From Lysinibacillus fusiformis (GTDB lineage: Bacteria > Bacillota > Bacilli > Bacillales_A > Planococcaceae), in contig NZ_CP070490.1 of the NCBI RefSeq assembly GCF_016925635.1, positions 2,176,001 through 2,240,000 of the forward strand: DNA of 64,000 bases. Direction: 5' to 3'. Made by a program: the position numbers and the translations under genes. The notes beneath the pieces were generated by a model. That model did no database searches. It saw only the letters and a list, made by a program, of their open reading frames with translations, and was not told the origin of the DNA. This document shows, piece by piece, positions 49,600 through 59,561 of the stretch; within the stretch, counting starts at the first letter, position 1, and each line of letters starts with the position of its first letter.

Positions 49600-50562
49600 T
49601 TAGGAAGTTGTATTTTGTTGTACAGCATTCTTTTTTCCAATGATCATTGTATAGTAGCTATGTAATAGCATACCAACAATGATGACGCCAAGACCTGCAA
49701 GTGCGATAGGGCTAGGGAAGGCAATTCCTAATAGTAATACCTCACCAATAATAACAAAAAGAATTTCTGTTGACTGAGTTGCTTCCACAGCAGCTAGTCT
49801 ACCCTGATGGTCTCTTACGCGATCCGTTGCTATGAAAAATAGAACCGTTGCAATAACGCCTGAACTAATCCCGACAAGTAATGATTGGAACATCTGACTT
49901 GCTGAGGGAAGTCCTACTGTAAGGATGGCATAAAAAGCCATGATGATCCATGCTGGCATCGAAGCGATCGTCATACCTAATACTCGCTGAAAAGTATCGA
50001 TTCGTCCTCCGCAAACTTCCATCATTTTGCGATTGCCAAGAGGGTAAGCAAAGGCTGCTACGATAACAGGTAAAATACCAAGCATTAAACTTCTAAACGA
50101 CACTGATTGTGCATGAGGTATTTGTATAAGCAGAATACCTACTAAGATGACACATGAAATAAGAAGAGATATGAAAGGTATTTTTTGACGAACTGTTTTA
50201 CCAGCAATGACCGAAACAAAAAGGGGAGCTAATAATACACCAGCAACAATTGTAAATTGCCATGTACCAGAAACCAACCAACCTGGACCAAAAGCTGCAG
50301 CAAATGTTAATGGTGCATAAAATAAAACAAATCCAACAAAGCTCCACAGCAGCCACGAAATGGGTTGTGCTTTTATTTCACCAGAAAGCTGTGAAAAGCC
50401 TTTACGATAAAAGACAATGATGAGCAAGAAGGGGAGCATAAAAAAATAGCGTAATGATGCACTCCATAGCCAACTACCACCTTGCATTTCCATTGCGTGA
50501 TTTAAAATAAATGTCACGGCAAAGAAAAGTGAAGCTAAAATACCTAATGCAATTTCTTTCAT
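49600..50562 (-). CDS. DMT-superfamily multidrug efflux transporter (EmrE-like family)
   Basis: 320 residues from the ATG at 50562 (RBS aggtg). Ten hydrophobic segments in two repeats (MKEIALGILASLFFAVTFIL; FGPGWLVSGTWQFTIVAGVLL; ATQSTEILFVIIGEVLLLG). The C-terminal EATQSTEILF motif is typical of this family, annotated as multidrug resistance efflux transporters. Single gene. Confidence 0.78.
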   Translation of the reverse strand: MKEIALGILASLFFAVTFILNHAMEMQGGSWLWSASLRYFFMLPFLLIIVFYRKGFSQLSGEIKAQPISWLLWSFVGFVLFYAPLTFAAAFGPGWLVSGTWQFTIVAGVLLAPLFVSVIAGKTVRQKIPFISLLISCVILVGILLIQIPHAQSVSFRSLMLGILPVIVAAFAYPLGNRKMMEVCGGRIDTFQRVLGMTIASMPAWIIMAFYAILTVGLPSASQMFQSLLVGISSGVIATVLFFIATDRVRDHQGRLAAVEATQSTEILFVIIGEVLLLGIAFPSPIALAGLGVIIVGMLLHSYYTMIIGKKNAVQQNTTS

Positions 50563-50632
50563 AAAGATCACCTCAATTTGAGTTTATAACCTCAAACCCT
50601 TTATGTAATTTGAAAATTCAGTAATTATTACT

Positions 50633-50672
50633 GAAAAAGTTACGAAGAGAGAAAAAAGCCTCTCTTCGTAAC
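50633..50672 (-). terminator. Rho-independent terminator after pepT
   Basis: Stem GTTACGAAGAGAG / CTCTCTTCGTAAC with a T-run on the minus strand. Confidence 0.85.
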
Positions 50673-50736
50673 TATGAAAATTTTCATTATTCCTTACGTG
50701 AATGCTTATCGAAATAAACGAGTTCACTCCAAAAAA

Positions 50737-51966
50737 CTATTTTGCTTGCTGTTCAAAAAGCTGAACGATTTCAATAATTACCTGAGTTGCCTTTTCCATT
50801 GTTTCAGCAGATACATATTCAAATTTACCATGCATGTTTTCGCCACCAGCGAAAATATTTGGTGTTGGTAAGCCCATATATGATAATTGTGAGCCATCTG
50901 TACCACCACGAATTGGCAGGGTATTCGGCGTAATATCTAATTTTTCCATTGCAGTACGTGCAATGTCAACAATTTCTTTTACAGGCTCAATTTTTTCACC
51001 CATATTGTAGTATTGATCTTCAATGGTAATACTCAGTGCATGCTCGCCAAATTGTGCTTGAATTTTAGCTGCAGCATCACGCATTAATTGTTTTTTCTCT
51101 TCAAATTTTGGGCGATCATGGTCACGCACGATATAAGATAGCTCAGTATGCTCAAGAGCCCCTTTGAAGCCCATTAAATGAATGAAACCTTCATAACCTT
51201 CAGTCTTTTCAGGAACTGCGTCAGCAGGCATTTCATTTTGGAAAGCGATAGCCATTGTAATAGCATTCACCATTTTATTTTTCGCAGAACCAGGATGGAC
51301 GCTCGTTCCTTTTGTAACTACTTTTACGCCAGCAGCATTGAAGCTCTCGTATTGCAGCTCACCGAGTGGTCCACCATCCATTGTATAGGCATAGTCTGCT
51401 CCAAAAGCAGCAACATCAAATTTATGTGGCCCACGACCAATTTCTTCATCTGGTGTGAAAGCTACACGAATTTTACCATGCTTAATAGTAGGGTTTTTAA
51501 TGAGGTATTCCATTGCCGTCATAATTTCAGCAATTCCAGCCTTATCATCAGCCCCTAATAATGTAGTGCCATCTGTTGTGATAAGTGTTTGGCCCACATA
51601 ATTTTTAAGCTCAGGGAAGTCAGTTGGAGACATAACTAAGTTTTCATTTAACTGAATATCTCCGCCATCATAATTATCTACGCGCTGTGGCTTTACATTT
51701 GTGCCCGTGTAGTCAGTGGCTGTATCAACGTGGGCTAAAAAGCCGATAGTTGGTACTTCTTTATCTGTATTAGCTTCTAATGAAGCAAATAAATAGCCAT
51801 TTTCATCTAATGTAATGTCTGTTAAACCAATTTCGACAAGTTCGTCTTTTAAAACATGCAATAGGTCAAATTGTTTTTGTGTAGAAGGAGTTGTTTCGCT
51901 TGTGAAGTCTGATTGTGTATCAATTTTTGCATAGCGTATTAATCGCTCAATTACTTGTTCTTTCAT
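50737..51966 (-). CDS. pepT: peptidase T (tripeptide aminopeptidase)
   Basis: 409 residues, RBS aggagg. M20B features in order: [24 protein letters not shown] (metal His-Asp), [14 protein letters not shown] (bridging Asp), [15 protein letters not shown] (catalytic Glu-Glu), [19 protein letters not shown], and [22 protein letters not shown]. It removes N-terminal residues from tripeptides with two zinc ions in the cytoplasm. Full length and unambiguous. Confidence 0.95.
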   Translation of the reverse strand: MKEQVIERLIRYAKIDTQSDFTSETTPSTQKQFDLLHVLKDELVEIGLTDITLDENGYLFASLEANTDKEVPTIGFLAHVDTATDYTGTNVKPQRVDNYDGGDIQLNENLVMSPTDFPELKNYVGQTLITTDGTTLLGADDKAGIAEIMTAMEYLIKNPTIKHGKIRVAFTPDEEIGRGPHKFDVAAFGADYAYTMDGGPLGELQYESFNAAGVKVVTKGTSVHPGSAKNKMVNAITMAIAFQNEMPADAVPEKTEGYEGFIHLMGFKGALEHTELSYIVRDHDRPKFEEKKQLMRDAAAKIQAQFGEHALSITIEDQYYNMGEKIEPVKEIVDIARTAMEKLDITPNTLPIRGGTDGSQLSYMGLPTPNIFAGGENMHGKFEYVSAETMEKATQVIIEIVQLFEQQAK

Positions 51967-52000
51967 AAGTATGGCCTCCTAATGTGTATATGTTAAAATT

Positions 52001-52053
52001 CTTTGTGCATTCACAAAGCCGATTCCAGACGCAATTATGCCTTGGCATAATTG
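52001..52053. repeat. two inverted repeats between yhhN-like gene and pepT
   Basis: CTTTGTG-CATT-CACAAAG (52001-52018) and a nearly perfect palindrome CAATTATGCC-TT-GGCATAATTG (52032-52053). The first may end the yhhN-like transcript; the second looks like an operator or a dispersed-repeat fragment. Confidence 0.55.
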
Positions 52054-52056
52054 ATA

Positions 52057-52707
52057 TTATTGTAACACTTTACTTCGGATTTCGGAATATTGAAGGATAC
52101 TTAAAGCAATAAGTAATTGGGCGCTATAATAAGTTAGCATGATAACTTCATGTGACAATGCTAGTGGCATGACAAATTTATTAATAGCTAAATAGGAGTC
52201 AGATGCAATAAATAATAGTGCGCCACTTGTTGCCAAAGTAGAACCGGTTTTAATAGCCGTCCATCCCATCGTGAGAATCACCGAGATATAGGCGATCACT
52301 GCGATACCGAGTATGATTTCACCTGTTTTAAAGACGGACCCTGCAATCCAGATGGTCATGCTTGCTCCGTAAAGCAGTAAGAGTATTTTTGCCCACGTGG
52401 GTATTTGCCGCTCGTTTGCGGTAGAAAAAGCAAAAATATAAAAGATATGCCCGATAAGAAAGCTAGTTAGACCAATTAAAAACCACTGCAATGTATAGTC
52501 TCCAATCATGCAAAATAGAAGCCCAGCAATAATTAAAAGTTGGTATTTTTTAATATGTAATGGCTTCTGAATCGCAGCTAGAATAATGATGAGCAACATG
52601 GGAATCACTTTAAAAATGAGTTTTAAACTTTCCGCAATATGGGAAAAGAAAAAAATATAATAAAGACCAGATAAAATAATGACACCTATTAATATTTTTT
52701 TTAACAA
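52057..52707 (-). CDS. YhhN/TMEM86-family membrane protein (lysoplasmalogenase-like)
   Basis: 216 residues, TTG start after RBS aaaggag. Eight hydrophobic segments. Conserved polar residues of the family are present inside helices: MIGDYTLQWF near residue 67 and FIASDSYLAINKF near 167, plus LTYYSAQLLI at the end. Eukaryotic members hydrolyse lysoplasmalogen; the bacterial function is not settled. Confidence 0.82.
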   Translation of the reverse strand: MLKKILIGVIILSGLYYIFFFSHIAESLKLIFKVIPMLLIIILAAIQKPLHIKKYQLLIIAGLLFCMIGDYTLQWFLIGLTSFLIGHIFYIFAFSTANERQIPTWAKILLLLYGASMTIWIAGSVFKTGEIILGIAVIAYISVILTMGWTAIKTGSTLATSGALLFIASDSYLAINKFVMPLALSHEVIMLTYYSAQLLIALSILQYSEIRSKVLQ

Positions 52708-52839
52708 AATTTTCAGCTCCTTTCCTTTTGAAATTCAATATTTATGGTAGAATTCCTTTCTGTACAACGTATGTATGAAACTTTTTTAGTATGTAACCGT
52801 AAAGTAAGTAGAGAGAAAGATGAAGAGAGGATGAACCAA

Positions 52840-54519
52840 ATGACTAAGCTACTGATAGCTTCTGCAGTCATTGCATTGATCGCGAGTGTGTTAGTGACGC
52901 CGCTTATTACGAAGAAGCGAGAAGATGGACAATCGAAAAAGGTAATTGGATACTTTTTTATTGGTGTCTTTGTATTAGGATTTCTAGCCACAGGAATCAC
53001 GTTATATGTAACAAAAATTGATGTAAACTGGCTTGTTTTTTGGCCTGCTATTATTTTATTAACGTTAGCTGGTGCCCTGCTTGCAAGTGGTATCGAACGG
53101 AAAATAAAAGGTGTTTTATTTTTAGCTAGTTTAGGTGTAGCTGTGTATGTATTATCAGCACCTTTATGGAATGCTAATGAAAAATTTAAGTCATCGGAAA
53201 TGAAGGAAGAAGTTGAGATAAAACCATTCGATGAGACACAAACACCTGCAAGTGTTCCACCGAAATTTGCTCGCAATAAAATGAAAAAGGCTTTCGGACA
53301 AGTGCCAAACACGAGCTACTATGAATTAGGGCGCTTACAAATCCAAAAAGTGAAAGGCGAATATGTTTATATCGCACCAGTTGAATTTTCAGGATTCTTT
53401 AAATGGATGAATGGTGGTACAACACCTGGTTACTTCATAATGAGTGCTACCGATTCAGCAGATAATCCTAAATTTATCAAAGAGGAAATGAAGTATGTTC
53501 CTTCGGCATATTTAAATGCTAATTTAGAACGTCATATGCGTTTACAAAATCCATTCCTTATTTTTTATGGTGACGTACAGCTTGAGGTAGATGATGAAGG
53601 AAAGCCATATTACATTCGCTCATATGGGGAATTTATTTCTGCACGAAATGGCTTTGATGTGAAAGGAATTGTCTTGGTTGATGCGCTGACGGGGAAATCA
53701 GAGGTAATTAAACTGGATCAAATACCTGAATTTATTGATGGTGCTGTATCACCAGAGACAGTAAGTTTACAAAACAGTTATTTCGGTAATTATGTACATG
53801 GTTTTTGGAATAGTATGTTTGGTAAAAAGGATGTAAAGATTCCTTCTGATGAAGGAACAGAATCGAATGTTAGCCCAATTTTCGATGAGAAGGGTGATAT
53901 GTATTACTTTACGGATTTTACAAGTCCTAAAGAAGGTGTCGATTCAATGTTAGGCTATTCTCTAACTAACGCACGAACAGGGAATGCAACATACTATACA
54001 GGGAATCAAGATTCAAGCTATATGGATTCCCAAGGTAATTTACAAATAATCGAGAAGAAATTTATTGAGAAAAAGTGGAATGGTGAAATGCCAGTGTTGT
54101 ATAACTTTTATGGAGAGGCAAGCTGGCTGACAGCGGTGCTAGATTCCAATGGTTTCTTACAAAACTATTTTATCGTGTCTGCAGCCAATCCTGAAATTTC
54201 CGTTTACGCTACTACTCCTAAGGAGGCATTGAAATTATATAAAACTGCCTTAAGTCGAGGAGGAAACACAGTAGATGGTAGCTCAAACGCGGAAGAGAAA
54301 CAAGTAAGTGGTAAGGTATTGCGCGTATATAAAGAACGTCTAGGCGATTTTACAACTGTATCTTTCTTATTAAACAATGGCGAAAATTATTTAGTGAGTG
54401 CTGAAACAGAACCTTTGGTAATTTATTTACAAGAGGGTGATGAGGTAATTCTCACTTATGGAGATACAGGAGAGCAGTTCCTACCAGTTCGCTCTCTCAT
54501 TATTAAAGGACTACAATAA
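52840..54519 (+). CDS. large membrane-anchored protein of unknown function (559 aa)
   Basis: ATG at 52840 chosen for 9-nt spacing from gagagg. Three or four N-terminal transmembrane segments (LLIASAVIALIASVLVTPLIT, VIGYFFIGVFVLGFLATGITLYV, WLVFWPAIILLTLAGALLAS, GVLFLASLGVAVYVLSAPLW), then a long extracellular domain of about 430 residues with repeated beta-strand text (YFIMSATDSADNPKFI, YYFTDFTSPKEG) and a C-terminal OB-like piece (VSGKVLRVYKERLGDFTTVSFLL). No enzymatic motif. It ends at a strong terminator. Confidence 0.72.
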   Translation: MTKLLIASAVIALIASVLVTPLITKKREDGQSKKVIGYFFIGVFVLGFLATGITLYVTKIDVNWLVFWPAIILLTLAGALLASGIERKIKGVLFLASLGVAVYVLSAPLWNANEKFKSSEMKEEVEIKPFDETQTPASVPPKFARNKMKKAFGQVPNTSYYELGRLQIQKVKGEYVYIAPVEFSGFFKWMNGGTTPGYFIMSATDSADNPKFIKEEMKYVPSAYLNANLERHMRLQNPFLIFYGDVQLEVDDEGKPYYIRSYGEFISARNGFDVKGIVLVDALTGKSEVIKLDQIPEFIDGAVSPETVSLQNSYFGNYVHGFWNSMFGKKDVKIPSDEGTESNVSPIFDEKGDMYYFTDFTSPKEGVDSMLGYSLTNARTGNATYYTGNQDSSYMDSQGNLQIIEKKFIEKKWNGEMPVLYNFYGEASWLTAVLDSNGFLQNYFIVSAANPEISVYATTPKEALKLYKTALSRGGNTVDGSSNAEEKQVSGKVLRVYKERLGDFTTVSFLLNNGENYLVSAETEPLVIYLQEGDEVILTYGDTGEQFLPVRSLIIKGLQ

Positions 54520-54523
54520 CAGA

Positions 54524-54562
54524 ACAAAAGACGATCTTGAAATAATTAAGATCGTCTTTTTT
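54524..54562. terminator. bidirectional terminator
   Basis: Stem AAAGACGATCTT / AAGATCGTCTTT with T-run, between convergent genes. Confidence 0.85.
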
Positions 54563-54986
54563 ATGTAGATTGTTCTTGAACATAGGTAAGCATTTTTTCT
54601 TTATGGTTCATAAATAGTTTTTTTGCATGATCATTTAGTGTGAAAATTTCCTGTAAATATCCTTTTAGCAATCTATCTTCGTATTCAAAAGTATGGCCAG
54701 GATTGGTTTCTAAAATATAGGATAATAAAAGAGCATGCAAGACAACTACTTCTAAATTTTGCGTATTCGTAACGAATTTTAAATTGAGAATAGTAGTATG
54801 GGAGACGAACTGATTGACATAATCAATGGATTTTTTATATACATTCATATCAATATGTGGTTCTAGTCGTTTTCTTAATTGGGTGCATTCATTATTTAAG
54901 TCTTCTATTTTTAAAAATAAACCTCTTACACTTCTCTTATGCTGTTGTTCTAAGGTACGAGCAAGATGTTTATTGATATTGGACAT
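54561..54986 (-). CDS. hypothetical helical protein (141 aa)
   Basis: RBS aaggagt. Mainly helical with a coiled-coil start (LEQQHKRSVRGLFLKIEDLN) and no Cys clusters, signal or membrane span. No family recognised. Single gene. Confidence 0.62.
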   Translation of the reverse strand: MSNINKHLARTLEQQHKRSVRGLFLKIEDLNNECTQLRKRLEPHIDMNVYKKSIDYVNQFVSHTTILNLKFVTNTQNLEVVVLHALLLSYILETNPGHTFEYEDRLLKGYLQEIFTLNDHAKKLFMNHKEKMLTYVQEQST

Positions 54987-55143
54987 TGTCTGTATGACTC
55001 CTTTCTTTGTTAGGTATCATTTATTAATATGAATGGAATAGCTGGAAAAGGGAAGAGTCTTTTCGTTTAATTTAGGGTTATAGTTAAACTAGGTAATATG
55101 GCGATATACCTAGAATGAATATAAATAGGTAATATTTTTATGT

Positions 55144-55186
55144 AAAAAATGGGATTAGTATCATACGATAGTAACCCCATTTTCAT
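55144..55186 (-). terminator. Rho-independent terminator after the nitroreductase gene
   Basis: Imperfect stem AAAATGGGgTTACTATC / GATACTAATCCCATTTT with a T-run on the minus strand. Confidence 0.75.
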
Positions 55187-55190
55187 TAAG

Positions 55191-55922
55191 CTATTGCCAA
55201 TTAAATCCTTTGGTTGCTAAAAACTCTTTAATATGAGGGCGGCGTTGTTCGATTAAAAAATCAGCCATCTGTTTTGTCCAGTTATCAATTTTTCTGTTTG
55301 ATGAACGACTATTATAATATATTTCCATTGTCTCATTATAAGCTGGTAAAAGCTCTTCATATTTTTCAACATTGTATTCATTTTCATGTAATACAGCAGA
55401 CACAGGTAAACGTGGTTTTACATCATTGCGACGTGCAGGAACGCCGATTGTTAGCCCGAATAATGGGAAAACGTAATCGGGTAGATTGAATAATTCACTG
55501 ATTTCAGAAGTTTTATTGCGGACTCCTCCAATATAGCAAATGCCATAACCCATTGATTCTGCTGCAATAACAAAATTCTGTGCAAACAATGATACATCAG
55601 CTACGCCGACAAGGACATTTTCAGCTGAATCAGCCACAATATCTACTCCTTCTAGCTTCCCAGCCATTTGAAGTCGCTTGAAATCTACGCAAAAAACAAA
55701 TGCTCCGCCTGAAGTTTCATATTGGCGTGGATTACCAGAGAGTAAGCCTAATTTTTCTTTTTTATCTGCATCTGTTACCCAGATCACACTATAGGCTTGC
55801 ACAAAATGTGATGTTGCAGCCATTTGTGCTGTTCCAATTAAATCTTCGATGATTTCTTTTGAAATCGGTTCTCCATCATAGATGCGTACCGAGGAATGGT
55901 TGCGTAATAATTCTTTAACCAT
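55191..55922 (-). CDS. NfsA/NfrA-type NADPH-dependent nitroreductase
   Basis: 243 residues from the ATG at 55922 (RBS aaaggag). FMN-binding fold: NHSSVRIYDGEPISKEII at the start (R-S/V-x-R), AQMAATSHFVQAYSVI, GVADVSLFAQNFVIAAESMGYGICYIGGVRN, and FGLTIGVPARRNDVKPRLPVSAVLHEN near the end. The size and C-terminal helix (KIDNWTKQMADFLIEQRRP) match NfrA1/YcnD of Bacillus. It reduces nitro-compounds, flavins or quinones. Confidence 0.88.
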   Translation of the reverse strand: MVKELLRNHSSVRIYDGEPISKEIIEDLIGTAQMAATSHFVQAYSVIWVTDADKKEKLGLLSGNPRQYETSGGAFVFCVDFKRLQMAGKLEGVDIVADSAENVLVGVADVSLFAQNFVIAAESMGYGICYIGGVRNKTSEISELFNLPDYVFPLFGLTIGVPARRNDVKPRLPVSAVLHENEYNVEKYEELLPAYNETMEIYYNSRSSNRKIDNWTKQMADFLIEQRRPHIKEFLATKGFNWQ

Positions 55923-56287
55923 TAAAACTCTCTCCTTTGTGTCTGTTCTATACCATGAGCATAGCACGCTTTTCCGTCAAAATCGAATAGTGAGGTATAA
56001 AAAGTTATATATACATAATTTAAAAATGTAGAAATTATCTCGCAAAGTAAAATATTTCATTTGATATAGATTAAATATTCTAAATAGTATAAAATTATAG
56101 AAGCGACTGTTTATTTGGTTGTACTACCAAAAATTACATTATCTTTATTCGCAAATGTTTATACAGCATTAGCTATTAGGTGATGAAATCCTCCTAGAAT
56201 AAAGATATAGCCTCTGATGGACGTCACAGATTTACTGGAACCAAATATGCGAGTTGAACAAAATGAAGTGGAATGGAGGAATAGGGA
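55923..56287. other. intergenic region, nothing assigned
   Basis: AT-rich, no RBS-backed frame, and no clear hairpin. It must hold the promoters of the divergent nitroreductase and CoA-transferase genes; no strong consensus was picked. Confidence 0.5.
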
Positions 56288-57811
56288 ATGGAAGAAAAAT
56301 TGGCGAAAAAGCTTCGCCATGAACAATTGCGAAGCAAGGTTGTAACAGCAGAAGAAGCAGCATCTTGGATTAAGGATGGCATGGTATTAGGGATGAGCGG
56401 ATTCACACGTGCTGGCGATGTAAAGGTTGTACCTCTTGCACTTGTAGAGAAAGCGAAAAAAGAGGATTTCCAAGTAGATGTCTTTACAGGTGCATCACTT
56501 GGCCCTGAGGTAGACCAATACTTAGCAGAAGCAGGGGTCATTCGTAAACGCGGTCCTTTCCAAGCAGATGCTGGCATTCGTAATAAAATCAATAGTGGTG
56601 ACATCACATTTGTGGATGCCCATCTTTCTCATAATGCTGAGCTTGTCCGCCAAGGTATTATAGGACCAATTGATTTTGCGATTATTGAAGCGGCTGCAAT
56701 TACAGAAGAAGGCTTATTAATTCCTACAACTTCAGTTGGTAACTCTCCGATTTTTGTGCAAGAAGCAGACCAAGTCATCATTGAATTAAACGTAGCACAA
56801 CTTGATGCATTAGAAGGTATACATGATATTTACGTACCTGCACCACAAGGAAAACGTGATCCAATTCCTTTACAGAATGTTTCTGATCGTCTTGGTATAG
56901 TTGGAATTCCACTAGATTTAGATAAAGTAAAAGGCATCGTTATTTCGGATATATTAGATGCACCATCAACGATTGTCCCAGCTGATGAAGAGACAGATGT
57001 TATGGCTAATCACTTATTAAATTTCCTACGTGAAGAGATTAAAGTAGGTCGCTTAACAACAAGTTTACGACCAATTCAATCTGGGGTAGGCTCAGTAGCG
57101 AATGCTGTATTGCTCGGCTTTAAAGATTCTGAGTTCGAGAACTTAGAAGTTTATTCAGAAGTTCTCCAGGATGCAGTATTTGAATTAATTGATGCAGGGA
57201 AAGTAAAATTTGCATCTGCTACTTCTATTACCCTTTCTGAGCAAGTAGGAAACCGTGTTTATGGGAATTTTGAAAAATATGCGGATAAATTAGTGCTGCG
57301 CCCTCAAGAAATTTCAAATCAGCCTGAAATTATTCGTCGACTCGGATTAATTTCAGTGAATACGGCGTTGGAATTAGATATTTACGGCAATGTGAATTCC
57401 ACACACGTTTCTGGTACAAAGATGATGAATGGTATCGGAGGGTCTGGTGACTTTGCTCGTAATGCACGTTTAGGAATTTTTGTGACAAAGTCTTATGCTA
57501 AGGGTGGAGATATTTCAAGTATTGTCCCAATGGTCTCACATGTGGATCATACGGAGCATGATGTTGATGTCATTGTAACTGAACAGGGCGTAGCAGATTT
57601 ACGAGGACTTGCTCCAAAAGAACGAGTGGGACTTATCATTGATAATTGTGCACATCCTGATTATAGGGAGCAGCTGTGGCAGTACTTTAATGATGCCAAT
57701 GAGGCAACGGGTGGACATCACACACCACATGACCTAGAAAAAGCACTATCATGGCACGTTAACTATGCGAAAAACGGTACGATGAAAGACCCTGCTTTTA
57801 CGAAACAATAG
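56288..57811 (+). CDS. succinyl-CoA:acetate CoA-transferase (acetyl-CoA hydrolase family)
   Basis: 507 residues, RBS ggagga. Class I CoA-transferase of the AarC/Cat1 type: GMSGFTRAGDVKVVPLAL near residue 37, YVPAPQGKRDPIPLQNVSDRLG, catalytic-Glu region FASATSITLSEQVGNRVY near 312, GTKMMNGIGGSGDFARNARLG near 380, and VSHVDHTEHDVDVIVTEQGVADLRGLAP near 420. It exchanges CoA between succinyl-CoA and acetate, linking acetate metabolism to the TCA cycle. The opposite gene downstream is a dicarboxylate transporter. Confidence 0.9.
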   Translation: MEEKLAKKLRHEQLRSKVVTAEEAASWIKDGMVLGMSGFTRAGDVKVVPLALVEKAKKEDFQVDVFTGASLGPEVDQYLAEAGVIRKRGPFQADAGIRNKINSGDITFVDAHLSHNAELVRQGIIGPIDFAIIEAAAITEEGLLIPTTSVGNSPIFVQEADQVIIELNVAQLDALEGIHDIYVPAPQGKRDPIPLQNVSDRLGIVGIPLDLDKVKGIVISDILDAPSTIVPADEETDVMANHLLNFLREEIKVGRLTTSLRPIQSGVGSVANAVLLGFKDSEFENLEVYSEVLQDAVFELIDAGKVKFASATSITLSEQVGNRVYGNFEKYADKLVLRPQEISNQPEIIRRLGLISVNTALELDIYGNVNSTHVSGTKMMNGIGGSGDFARNARLGIFVTKSYAKGGDISSIVPMVSHVDHTEHDVDVIVTEQGVADLRGLAPKERVGLIIDNCAHPDYREQLWQYFNDANEATGGHHTPHDLEKALSWHVNYAKNGTMKDPAFTKQ

Positions 57812-57820
57812 TCTTATCTT

Positions 57821-57873
57821 AAAAGCCTTGAAGGACAGATAGTCTGTTTCTTCAAGGCTTTTACGTTTTAATT
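57821..57873. terminator. terminator between convergent genes
   Basis: Stem AAAAGCCTTGAAG / CTTCAAGGCTTTT, usable in both directions. Confidence 0.8.
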
Positions 57874-57883
57874 TAATGAAAGT

Positions 57884-59365
57884 CTATAATAATCCAATCC
57901 ATTTCCAATAAGTTGCAGAGAACAAAAGTACGAGAAGGAAACCGATAATGGTTAATGGAATTCCAGATTTCAAGAAATCCTTTGTTGTAAAGGAGCCTGT
58001 ACCATAGGCAAGCATGTTTTGTGGTGCACTAATTGGTAATAAGAAGCCAAAGCTTATGACGAATTGTTGCACAATAACAAAACCAACTTGATCAACATTA
58101 GCCGTTAATGTGGAGGCTAAAACGATAAACACAGGTATAAGTGCTGAGGCTAAGCTAGTTGCGCTTGCAAAGCCTAAATGAATCAAAATGTTAAATAAAG
58201 TTACGAGTGCGATGGTTGCTAGTAAAGGCATAGTATCTAGCCCGAGTGAACCAAAAACTTTATCTGATAACCATGCAGCACCTTGCGTATTTAGTAAAAT
58301 GGTTCCTAACATAATGCCTACCGCAAAGACGATAATTGTTCCCCATGGAATATGAGGCTCAACTTCCTTCCACGAATACACACCGATTTTAGGCATTAAT
58401 AGAATAGCGATAGCAATAATTGTGACTGTTGTCGTATCAAATGGATGTAGCTTTCCTTCAGTTGCCCAGAAAAATAGTAAAACTACGGATGTAATGATTA
58501 AACGAATTTCAGGAGCCTTTAATGGGCCAAGCTCTGCAAGCTGTTTTTTGATGACCTCTTTACCACCTTCGATATTGCTAGTCTCAGGTTTAATTAAAGC
58601 AATCATAATGAAAAATAAAAAGATAGACATAATAATTGAGAAGGGGGCGGCATAAAGTAGCCAAGCACCCCATGAAATATCCACATTAAATTGCTCTTGG
58701 ATAAAGTTTAAAGCCACCATATTTTGAGCTGCTGCAGTCTTAATACCGATATTCCAAATGGAAACTGCTTGTACCGAAGTAATAACTAATAAGGCAGCAA
58801 GCCGACTATCACGTGGTAAACCAAAAGCTGCCACCATTCCAAGCAATATCGGTACTACTGCGCCAGCACGTGCTGTAGCAGAAGGTACAAAAAATGCGAG
58901 GACGATAGAGACTAAAATAGCGCCAAATACGATAGCTTTTGTTTTCGTTCCTACCAATGAAAGAATCCAAAGAGCAAGTCGTTTATGTAGATTAGTAATT
59001 TGCATTGCTGCCGCTAGAAAAAGAGCTGCTGCTACTAAAGCAACGGCAGAATTACTAAAGCCGCTTAAAGATAATTTTAATGCGCTAGCTGTTCCTAGCT
59101 CTGTAGTTGGATCCTCCATTGACGGAGCGAGTCCTAGTAAAACAGTTACTAGCGCAATGATCATGGCCGAGCTCACAGGATATGAAACGGCCTCTGTAAC
59201 CCAAAGGATGACTGCAAAAGCTAAAATGGCTAAAGCTCGTTGCCCAGCTATAGGTAAATCACCGTTATTAGGTAAAAAAGTAATAATAATCAGTAAAGCG
59301 AAGGCCAAGCCAATCCATAGTGGCTTTAAATTACGTTTTGAAGCTTCTTGATTTGGTGAAGACAT
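57884..59365 (-). CDS. DASS-family Na+/dicarboxylate (anion) symporter
   Basis: 493 residues with about 12 hydrophobic segments. Two SNT-like substrate/sodium motifs of the SLC13 family can be seen: FVPSATARAGAVVPI near residue 160 and GFASATSLASALIPVF near 400. ILWVTEAVSYPVSSAMI early and FLLPISAPQNMLAYGTG late are also typical. It takes up dicarboxylates such as succinate or malate with sodium. RBS ggatgag precedes the ATG. Confidence 0.88.
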   Translation of the reverse strand: MSSPNQEASKRNLKPLWIGLAFALLIIITFLPNNGDLPIAGQRALAILAFAVILWVTEAVSYPVSSAMIIALVTVLLGLAPSMEDPTTELGTASALKLSLSGFSNSAVALVAAALFLAAAMQITNLHKRLALWILSLVGTKTKAIVFGAILVSIVLAFFVPSATARAGAVVPILLGMVAAFGLPRDSRLAALLVITSVQAVSIWNIGIKTAAAQNMVALNFIQEQFNVDISWGAWLLYAAPFSIIMSIFLFFIMIALIKPETSNIEGGKEVIKKQLAELGPLKAPEIRLIITSVVLLFFWATEGKLHPFDTTTVTIIAIAILLMPKIGVYSWKEVEPHIPWGTIIVFAVGIMLGTILLNTQGAAWLSDKVFGSLGLDTMPLLATIALVTLFNILIHLGFASATSLASALIPVFIVLASTLTANVDQVGFVIVQQFVISFGFLLPISAPQNMLAYGTGSFTTKDFLKSGIPLTIIGFLLVLLFSATYWKWIGLL

Positions 59366-59561
59366 ATTTTCTCATCCTTTCTACGATAAAAATGACGATT
59401 ATTATCCATAACATCGGCCTAGATAATGTTTTATTAAGATAAGAATATATCTTTTTTATTGTAGAAAAAAAACTACGCAGAATAGGTGTTTTTTACAGCA
59501 ATATGAGTAGATAAAGAGAAAATACATGATCACAAAAAATACAAAAATATCCATAAAAATA

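Noticed and set aside
58758-59351. 197-codon plus-strand frame opposite the DASS transporter
   Set aside because: Antisense shadow of a well-supported transporter; composition (Ala/Thr/Lys-rich) is what a reversed membrane-protein gene gives.
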